Below, in pieces: positions 6,958 to 11,494 of a stretch of DNA of 11,494 bases. The stretch comes from UBA10649 sp044233495. GTDB lineage: Bacteria > Actinomycetota > Actinomycetes > S36-B12. A program made the position numbers and the translations under genes. The notes under the pieces are model-generated. The model made no database searches. It was not told the DNA's origin and worked only from the letters and a program-made list of their open reading frames with translations. The stretch is taken from contig JBIIJX010000063.1 of the NCBI GenBank assembly GCA_044233495.1, positions 1 to 11,494 of the forward strand, in the 5' to 3' direction. The first letter of the stretch is position 1. The number at the start of each line of letters is the position of its first letter.

Positions 6958-7035
6958 GTCATCCCTTAGTGGGACGCGGCCCTGTCATCCGTTCGTGGGA
7001 CACAGCTTTGTCATCCGTTCGTGGGACACGTCGTC
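6958..7035 (+). repeat. Three 26-bp tandem repeats in the divergent promoter region
   Basis: Units start at 6958, 6984 and 7010 with an exact 26-bp period. Units 2 and 3 share the 20-mer gtcatccgttcgtgggacac. Unit 1 is degenerate (gtcatcccttagtgggacg). With one more flanking base, units 2 and 3 each give tgtc...gaca ends with an inner cg-tt-cg, an imperfect dyad. Such an array between divergent genes could be a regulator-binding array. Alternatively it could be the end of a decayed mobile element; no transposase reading frame remains nearby. Confidence 0.75.
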
Positions 7036-7110
7036 GAGGGTGCTGCATCGCTGTGGTGGCCGGCCTGAGCGACGGGAGCAAGCCGACACAGCACGACGGC
7101 CACGCTCGCT

Positions 7111-7147
7111 CCCTCGCGGGCTCGTCGACCCTCGCGGGCTCGTCGAC
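7111..7147 (+). repeat. Two direct repeats with 18-bp period upstream of the hydrolase
   Basis: The 19-mer ccctcgcgggctcgtcgac occurs at 7111-7129 and 7129-7147, ending 14 bases before the hydrolase ATG at 7162. Each copy contains the palindrome gtcgac. The position overlaps where a promoter or leader of the hydrolase would be, so an operator role is possible. Slippage duplication without function is equally possible. Confidence 0.7.
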
Positions 7148-7161
7148 GCCATACTGGCCAC

Positions 7162-8706
7162 ATGACCCGACGACACATGGTGAAGCGATCCCCACTCACG
7201 GCGGCCGTGTGCGCCGTCATCGGCATGGCCGCATGGGGCGCCCCAGGTGCGTCGGCAGCCCCTTCCGGCCCCTCCGCGTCGACGGCTCCCGCGACCGTGG
7301 CGGCCGCCACCCTCGACTGGGTCCCCTGCGCGGAGGAGGGGCTGCGCAAGGGCGGCTTCGACTGCGCAACCCTGATCGTGCCCATGGACCGCCACGACCC
7401 CGGGGCCGGGAGCTTCCGCCTGGCTGTGGCTCGGCATGCCAGCACCGGCACGCCGGACCAGCGGATCGGCTCGCTGATCTTCAATCCGGGAGGACCCGGC
7501 GGAGCCGGCCTGGACGTCCTGCCCGACATCTGGAGCCTCCTGCCCAAGGAGGTCAAGCAACGCTTCGACCTGGTCACGTGGGACCCGAGAGGGATCGGGG
7601 CCACCCGACCAGTCCTGCGCGACTGCCCCGAATCCTTCCCGGACCGTCCCGCCACGGGCGCGGTGGACTGGCCGGTCGTGGTCCGCGGCTTTCACCGGGT
7701 GATGGCGGAAGCGAACCGCGCCTGCCAGCGGGCCAACGCGTCCTTCATCGAACACATGGGCACGAACGAGGTGGTCCAGGACCTCGACCGGCTGCGGCAG
7801 GCAGTCGGCGATGAGCAGCTCACCTACTGGGGCATGAGCTACGGCACCCGAATCGGGTACGTCTATGCGCTGAACTTCCCAGACCGGGTGCGGGCGGTTG
7901 TACTGGACGGCTCAATCGATCCCGCCTCGACCATGCTGTCCTTGACCGAGGGCGGAGCCGGTCCGGACCAGGCCTACGCTTCCTTCGCCAATGCCTTTCC
8001 CGCCGCGGATGCCCAGTGGCGCGACCTGCAGGCCGTCCTGGATCAACGGACGGTGGCGCTCCCGGGCGGCGAGGTGCTCGACCGGTGGGTGCTGGCCGAC
8101 TTCGTCTATACCTACGTCGCGAGTCAAGAATCGTACGAGACGATCGCGAAGGTCATCGACCTCGCTCACGCCGTCGTGACAGGAAATGCCGCCAGCACCT
8201 CTGACGCGGCTCAATCACTTTCCGAGCTGGTCCGAAAGCTGCGCAGGGCCGAGAACACCAACGCCGGCGGCGCCTTCGCTGCCGTGAACTGCCTGGACTA
8301 TCCGGGTCGGCCCTCCGTCGCTCGGATGATCTCCGCTGTACGTGGCCAGGTGCGTCTTGCCCCGGATTATGGCGGCACCCTGACCACTTCGTACGCCACG
8401 AACTGTGCCGGCTTCACCTTCGAGCCGGACCCAGTGCCGCTCATCAAGGGGGCAGGCTCCGATGTGCCTGTGCTGGTGCTCGGCGCTTCGCGTGATGGAT
8501 CCACCGTCGTGCAGTGGACCGCCCGCATGTCGCGCGCGTTCCCTCAGTCTCGGACCGTCACATATGCAGGAGGTCAGCACGTGACGTGGCTGATCCCACA
8601 GTCGACCTGTGTCAACCGTGTGGCCAACGCCTACGTTCTGGGCCAGCGGCTACCGGCCGTGGACCGCGGCTGCCCGAACACGCTACGGCCTACCTCTGAA
8701 TCGTGA
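7162..8706 (+). CDS. Secreted alpha/beta-hydrolase, S33 tripeptidyl-aminopeptidase-like with TAP C-terminal domain
   Basis: This 514-residue protein probably removes short peptides from the N terminus of extracellular polypeptides, as known for Streptomyces Tap/SlpD/SlpE relatives; its exact specificity is unknown. The N terminus has basic residues, a hydrophobic stretch and ASA-A at 30-33, a Sec signal peptide with no lipobox. NPGGPGGAG (108-116) is the family oxyanion-loop motif, followed by TWDPRGIGATRP. The nucleophile elbow GMSYGT gives Ser226. In the C-terminal TAP-like part, VLGASRDGST gives Asp445 and GGQHVTW gives His473, so the triad is complete. The family ending C-x-N-x(4)-Y-x-L-G-x-x-L-P-x(4)-GC is present. 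ATG 7162 was chosen; ATG 7177 (MVKRSPL) gives the same mature protein and cannot be excluded. It is divergent from the giant protease and overlaps the next gene tail to tail. Confidence 0.92.
   Translation: MTRRHMVKRSPLTAAVCAVIGMAAWGAPGASAAPSGPSASTAPATVAAATLDWVPCAEEGLRKGGFDCATLIVPMDRHDPGAGSFRLAVARHASTGTPDQRIGSLIFNPGGPGGAGLDVLPDIWSLLPKEVKQRFDLVTWDPRGIGATRPVLRDCPESFPDRPATGAVDWPVVVRGFHRVMAEANRACQRANASFIEHMGTNEVVQDLDRLRQAVGDEQLTYWGMSYGTRIGYVYALNFPDRVRAVVLDGSIDPASTMLSLTEGGAGPDQAYASFANAFPAADAQWRDLQAVLDQRTVALPGGEVLDRWVLADFVYTYVASQESYETIAKVIDLAHAVVTGNAASTSDAAQSLSELVRKLRRAENTNAGGAFAAVNCLDYPGRPSVARMISAVRGQVRLAPDYGGTLTTSYATNCAGFTFEPDPVPLIKGAGSDVPVLVLGASRDGSTVVQWTARMSRAFPQSRTVTYAGGQHVTWLIPQSTCVNRVANAYVLGQRLPAVDRGCPNTLRPTSES
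8690..8706. other. 17-bp tail-to-tail overlap of convergent genes
   Basis: The hydrolase TGA is at 8704-8706. The propeller gene ends with TAG whose complement cta is at 8690-8692. The last five codons of each gene therefore share DNA, and there is no room between them for a separate terminator. Transcripts must either read into each other or end inside coding sequence. Confidence 0.93.
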
Positions 8707-10216
8707 CAGCCTTGGAGGTTGCGCCGAGTTGGTTCAGATTCACGCCATAGGTGACGGAGACACGGCAGGAGACCTTGGCGCCCTGGTCCCTCTTGGCAGG
8801 CGTGAAGGACTTCTTGTCCTCGCCGAGGATGACTCGACCATCACGCAGCCAGTGGTAGCGAGTCCTCACAGCCGGCCAGGTGTTCGCTTCGGCCTTGGTG
8901 CAGGTCAACTTCGAGCCCGGCTTTGGATTTCCGGAGACCTTGGCAGAGAGAAGCCTGCCGTAGCCAGTCGTGACATAGCCCACCTGCACGTTGCGCACAT
9001 TGGGTGACACGGTGACGACGTTCATGAACCAGACATTGCCGTCTGCACCGGTGGCGACTGCGGTGGGCATCGAGTTGGCGGCTGGTATGCGGTACTGCCT
9101 GATCTTTGCCGCAGCCTTTGCCCCCGGCACCACGATGCTGCCGAGGGAGTTACCTGCAAGTTCACTGAACCACAGCGTGTCCGAAGGTCCGGGCGTGATC
9201 GATCCGGGCTGCGAGCCAGCGCGCAGGGCGAAGTCTGTCACCGCCCCTTTCAGGGTCATGCTGCTGACCTTGCTGTCGAGGGTCTGCGTGAAGTAGATGT
9301 CGCCATCGGCGCCCGTCGTGAGGTTCGCGATGGTCGGGGTGGAATTCAGAGTGGACGCCGGTGTCACTGTCTTCACCGGATAAGTCGTGATCACTCCGTC
9401 GACGGTGATCCGGCCGATCAGGTTGGCAGCGGGAATGGTGAACCACAGGCTGTCCAGCGGGCCGGCCGTGATGAACAGCGGGCACATGAGGCAATCGCTT
9501 GCGGTCGTAACGCCGGTTATCCCGGGGGCAGGAACCGGGAACACCGTGATGACCCCGTCAGGCGTGATGCGCCCGATGCCGTTGGCGAAGTCCAGCGTGA
9601 ACCAGAGGTTGCCGTCGGGACCTGCGGTGATGGCCTGAGGATGTGCGTCCGGCACCGGAACTGGGTACAACGTGACAACACCATCGGGGGTGACTTTCCC
9701 GACGAAGTTTGCATAGAAGCCGGTGAACCACATGTTGCCATCGGGGCCTGCAGCCAGGCCCAACATGCCCGACCCCATCGACTGACTTGAGTCGGTGGGC
9801 ACTGGGTAGTACTTCACCGAGCCCTTGGGGGTGATGACTCCAATGGAGTTGTTGGCGTTGTTGGTGAACCACATGTTGCCGTCAGGACCAGCAGCGATCG
9901 TGTTGGCAGCAAAGCCGCTTGTGGTGAACGCGCATGACGTATCGCTCGCCGACGGCTGAGATGCACGCGAAGCCCGTTGTGATCCCACCTCCGACATCGA
10001 GATCCCTGAGCTGGCGGCAGCAGGAAAGCAGGCGTTGCCGAGGTGGAAGATCGTGAACTCTCCCTCTGGCGCGGCGAGGGCGCTGGCCGGCGCCACGGTG
10101 CCGACAACCATGATCGAGACGAAACCGATGGCCAGGTGACGCAGGAACCCCAGACGGGATCGGCTACCGCGCTCCCACGCCCACTTCGTCAAGGACCCAT
10201 GGCCCACACGATTCAT
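8690..10216 (-). CDS. Secreted seven-bladed beta-propeller protein (Vgb-like/NHL) with C-terminal Ig-like domain
   Basis: This is a 508-residue protein from ATG 10216. A long basic n-region and hydrophobic core 28-42 end in ASALAA, a signal peptide cleaved near residue 48. From about 100 to 420, seven blade repeats follow the pattern AAGPDGNMWFT...N.IG.ITP.G.I..YPVP; the first Trp is Trp116 and the last Trp396. Seven blades match virginiamycin B lyase and its many non-enzymatic relatives. Residues about 425-508 form an Ig-like domain (NPKPGSKLTCTK, YHWLRDGRVI, GAKVSCRVSV) common in actinobacterial surface proteins. The glutamate after WFT typical of lyases is missing in blades 1-5 and appears only in blade 6 (WFSE, Glu352), so antibiotic lyase activity is doubtful. 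A TTG start at 10240 is possible. ATG 10216 is preferred because gaagggtggg precedes it at normal spacing. Confidence 0.88.
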   Translation of the reverse strand: MNRVGHGSLTKWAWERGSRSRLGFLRHLAIGFVSIMVVGTVAPASALAAPEGEFTIFHLGNACFPAAASSGISMSEVGSQRASRASQPSASDTSCAFTTSGFAANTIAAGPDGNMWFTNNANNSIGVITPKGSVKYYPVPTDSSQSMGSGMLGLAAGPDGNMWFTGFYANFVGKVTPDGVVTLYPVPVPDAHPQAITAGPDGNLWFTLDFANGIGRITPDGVITVFPVPAPGITGVTTASDCLMCPLFITAGPLDSLWFTIPAANLIGRITVDGVITTYPVKTVTPASTLNSTPTIANLTTGADGDIYFTQTLDSKVSSMTLKGAVTDFALRAGSQPGSITPGPSDTLWFSELAGNSLGSIVVPGAKAAAKIRQYRIPAANSMPTAVATGADGNVWFMNVVTVSPNVRNVQVGYVTTGYGRLLSAKVSGNPKPGSKLTCTKAEANTWPAVRTRYHWLRDGRVILGEDKKSFTPAKRDQGAKVSCRVSVTYGVNLNQLGATSKAVTIQR

Positions 10217-10250
10217 CGCGCACCCACCCTTCGGCTTCAAGCACCGAGCC

Positions 10251-10264
10251 GAGCCCTAGGGCTC
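10251..10264. promoter_or_regulatory. Perfect 14-bp palindrome upstream of the propeller gene
   Basis: GAGCCCTAGGGCTC is fully self-complementary. It lies about 35 bp upstream of the propeller ATG (10216), in its probable 5' untranslated or core promoter region. A dimeric repressor site is one reading; a chance palindrome in GC-rich DNA is another. Confidence 0.4.
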
Positions 10265-10308
10265 ATCTTTCGTCAGTCTTCGTCGACCGTGATCGTATCC
10301 CAAACCAG

Positions 10309-10340
10309 GTGAGCCAACCCGGCATCGAGTGAGCCACTCG
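10309..10340. promoter_or_regulatory. Direct repeat gtgagcca with hairpin upstream of the propeller gene
   Basis: gtgagcca occurs at 10309-10316 and 10329-10336, 20 bp start to start, about two helical turns. The second copy is part of the hairpin cgagtg-agc-cactcg at 10326-10340. It lies about 95-125 bp upstream of the propeller start, where activator sites are often found. No regulator is identified. Confidence 0.3.
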
Positions 10341-10666
10341 GCGTGACTGCACCGATGGGTGACCTGTCGCGGCTCGACTGCCAAAATCCACCGGCGGGGC
10401 CGCGAACATGTGGGAGCCACGAAGTCGGCAGCGCGCGCGACACCGCAATCCTTGGCATTCCGAAGCAGCGCACATTCCACGTCATCGGCAACCCTTCCTT
10501 CGGCCACTGGGAAGGAGATCACCGGAAATCGCGATCCCGTTGAGCTTCCACTGCCCGGCTTGCGAGGGGCGACACGCTCGATGCTGAGCAGATGAGCGGA
10601 TGAGCACGCAGACCTTCGGCATGATGTGCACAGAGGCTCCAGGGCCGTTCCTGAAAGGGCGTCGAG

Positions 10667-11158
10667 ATGTCCGACACCGCGCGCAAGGGTAGGGGCCTGG
10701 TGATCAGCGGCGTCCTGCTCATCGCACTGACCCTGATCGTCACGTTCGTGGTGGCCGCGTACATCCTCTTCTTCGACTCACTGGTGGCCATGGGGGTAGC
10801 AACGGGCTTGGCATCCGTCATGATCCCCATCGGACTGGCGATCGTCACTCCGTCATGGTTCGTCGGCGTGCCTCTTCTGGCGATCGGACGCTCGCGGCAG
10901 CGTGGGCCGGTGAAGGGGGCCGTGCTCGCCTGGATTGTCGCGCTGGCCGCAGTCCCCGTCGCGCTCGTCCTGCTCCTCATCGTCTTGAACGCTTCCGTGA
11001 CTGCCTTCTATGCCGGCACCGCCGAGCCTGTTCCTGTGTGGGTCACCTACGCCATCATCGCCTTGGTGCCGCTGGCCATTGTCTCCGCGTTCGCAGCAGT
11101 AGCGTGGCTCGCGTCAGGAAAGCCCGCAAGGGACCCTGCGACCCAGGGCGGCATCTAG
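10667..11158 (+). CDS. Small integral membrane protein, unknown function
   Basis: This 163-residue hydrophobic protein starts at ATG 10667, preceded by ctgaaagggcg, a good ribosome site at about eight bases. Predicted membrane segments by eye are 11-35, about 40-73 (one long or two short segments broken by Pro54 and Pro62), 84-107 and 122-149. The N terminus is basic (ARKGRG), the loop 74-83 is basic (RSRQRG) and the tail 150-163 is short and polar. By the positive-inside rule the N terminus and loop 74-83 would be cytoplasmic. No catalytic or transport motif is visible and I do not recognise the family. It stands alone, with no co-directional neighbour within 500 bp. Confidence 0.85.
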   Translation: MSDTARKGRGLVISGVLLIALTLIVTFVVAAYILFFDSLVAMGVATGLASVMIPIGLAIVTPSWFVGVPLLAIGRSRQRGPVKGAVLAWIVALAAVPVALVLLLIVLNASVTAFYAGTAEPVPVWVTYAIIALVPLAIVSAFAAVAWLASGKPARDPATQGGI

Positions 11159-11173
11159 GGGGTACTCAGCCGC

Positions 11174-11204
11174 TGGCTCCACTCATTCCGACTGCTCGGA
11201 GCCA
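11174..11204 (+). terminator. Possible hairpin terminator after the membrane-protein gene
   Basis: tggctcc (11174-11180) pairs with ggagcca (11198-11204) across a 17-base loop, 16 bases after the stop codon. No U-tract follows, which is common in actinobacterial terminators but weakens the call. Confidence 0.3.
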
Positions 11205-11248
11205 CGGGTCGCGTCGCGTCCAGCGTCGGCATCTCACCCTACGCGTGG

Positions 11249-11306
11249 TTCTGATCCACGATGCAGCGCTCTCTCCTCGAATGTCAGTCGAGACCTTGGA
11301 TCAGAA
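11249..11306. repeat. 10-bp perfect inverted repeat spanning the stop codon of the right-edge gene
   Basis: ttctgatcca (11249-11258) and tggatcagaa (11297-11306) are perfect inverted repeats with a 38-base spacer. The spacer holds a second hairpin, ctcga-atgtcag-tcgag (11276-11292). The outer arm contains the Phe-stop codons of the minus-strand gene. It may act as a transcription end or mRNA 3'-end stabiliser for that gene; there is no U-tract. Confidence 0.5.
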
Positions 11307-11494
11307 GGCGCGGATCGGGCGCACCATTCCCTGGTATCCCTTGTAGCTGCCGATGTAGAGACCCTCGCTCACCAGCAGCTGCCCCCAGGCGTAGGTCGCG
11401 AAGTGACTGCTCTGCGATGAGCTCCACAGCGACTTCGCCGGAATGCCGCCAACGGCAGCGCGCTTGCGGAAGAGGGTGTTGACCTCGTCCCTTG
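11301..11494 (-). CDS. C-terminal end of a DUF1566/Lcl_C-like domain protein (5' end outside window)
   Basis: The last 63 codons of a minus-strand gene end at TGA (11301-11303). The sequence includes NTLFRKRAAVGGIPAK, LWSSSQSSHFATYAWGQLL and GYQGMVRPIRAF at the extreme C terminus. The order W-S-S-(S/T)-(E/Q) ... A-W-x-Q ... K-x-x-x-x-x-VRP-(I/V)-RAF is the hallmark of the Lcl_C (DUF1566) domain, found at the end of many exported proteins; the Legionella collagen-like adhesin is the named example. The usual WSSSE glutamate is Gln here. What precedes the domain, and hence the role of the whole protein, cannot be seen. Confidence 0.78.
   Translation of the reverse strand, partial: RDEVNTLFRKRAAVGGIPAKSLWSSSQSSHFATYAWGQLLVSEGLYIGSYKGYQGMVRPIRAF

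Larger units (their letters stand above)
6882..7161. other. Divergent intergenic region between protease and hydrolase
   Basis: This 280-bp region must hold the promoters of two divergent genes. It contains a 26-bp tandem repeat (6958-7035) and an 18-bp-period repeat (7111-7147), described separately. No convincing sigma-70 -35/-10 pair was found for either gene. A catact hexamer at 7150-7155 lies seven bases before the hydrolase ATG and could serve a leaderless transcript, but this is weak. Confidence 0.6.
10217..10666. other. Long intergenic region, no convincing gene
   Basis: These 450 bp separate the divergent propeller and membrane-protein genes. They hold a 14-bp palindrome (10251-10264), an 8-bp direct repeat gtgagcca at 10309 and 10329 (20 bp apart), and a small hairpin (10326-10340). 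Short open frames here have no recognisable product. A ribosome-site-like ggaaggag at 10511-10518 is not followed by a start codon at useful spacing. No clear promoter was identified. Confidence 0.6.

Noticed and set aside
6985..7755. 256- and 214-codon minus-strand frames over the hydrolase N terminus
   Set aside because: They overlap a gene with a full catalytic triad and signal peptide on the plus strand. Their products resemble nothing and include the intergenic repeats.
8690..10240. TTG start at 10240 for the propeller gene
   Set aside because: It adds eight residues ahead of an ATG that has a better-placed ribosome site and a normal signal peptide. It is kept only as an alternative.
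10343..10543. Short plus-strand frame ending with GHWEGD, which recalls the IS30 transposase motif GHWEGDL
   Set aside because: Only six residues match, the flanking residues do not fit IS30, the frame ends soon after, and no inverted repeats or further transposase pieces are seen. Chance, or at best a tiny relic.
10519..10980. 153-codon minus-strand frame opposite the membrane-protein gene
   Set aside because: The plus-strand frame has a good ribosome site and clear transmembrane segments; the antisense product is a Ser/Thr/Arg-rich shadow.

Overview
The base composition is high-GC throughout. Together with long signal peptides, an S33/TAP-type exopeptidase and glycine-rich, FN3 and Ig-like extracellular modules, this points to an actinobacterium (Actinomycetota). 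I cannot place it to genus. No RNA gene, CRISPR array, intact insertion sequence or replication origin was seen.

Layout. (1) Positions 6881 down to 1 (minus strand) form one giant open reading frame that runs off the left edge, with at least 2293 codons in the window. In order it encodes a signal peptide, a Pro/Ser/Thr-rich stalk, an FN3 domain, an inhibitor-like prodomain, a subtilisin-type (S8) catalytic domain with Asp516, His697, Asn799 and Ser877, and a tail built from a composite unit of about 410 residues. Each unit is a glycine-rich domain followed by an FN3 domain. Three units are complete and a fourth begins at the window edge. A further module of about 65 residues is nested inside these domains four times: three times in FN3 and once in a glycine-rich domain. 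The catalytic domain itself carries a low-complexity insertion between Asp and His with nine 5-residue repeats. (2) Positions 6882-7161 are a divergent intergenic region with three 26-bp tandem repeats and two 18-bp-period repeats. (3) Positions 7162-8706 (plus) encode a secreted alpha/beta-hydrolase of the tripeptidyl-aminopeptidase type. (4) Positions 8690-10216 (minus) encode a secreted seven-bladed beta-propeller protein of the Vgb-like/NHL kind with a C-terminal Ig-like domain. It overlaps the hydrolase tail to tail by 17 bp. (5) Positions 10217-10666 are a long intergenic stretch with small palindromes and no convincing gene. (6) Positions 10667-11158 (plus) encode a small integral membrane protein of unknown role. 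(7) Positions 11301-11494 (minus) hold the C-terminal end of a DUF1566/Lcl_C-like domain protein cut by the right edge.

Four of the five genes have a signal peptide or carry a domain normally found on exported proteins, and the fifth is a membrane protein, so the window reads as a cell-envelope or secretome region. A plausible but unproven link is that the S8 protease degrades extracellular protein into peptides and the divergently transcribed S33 enzyme trims them from the N terminus. The most unusual feature is the nested architecture of the giant protease: a small beta-rich module placed repeatedly inside two unrelated host domains of the same polypeptide.
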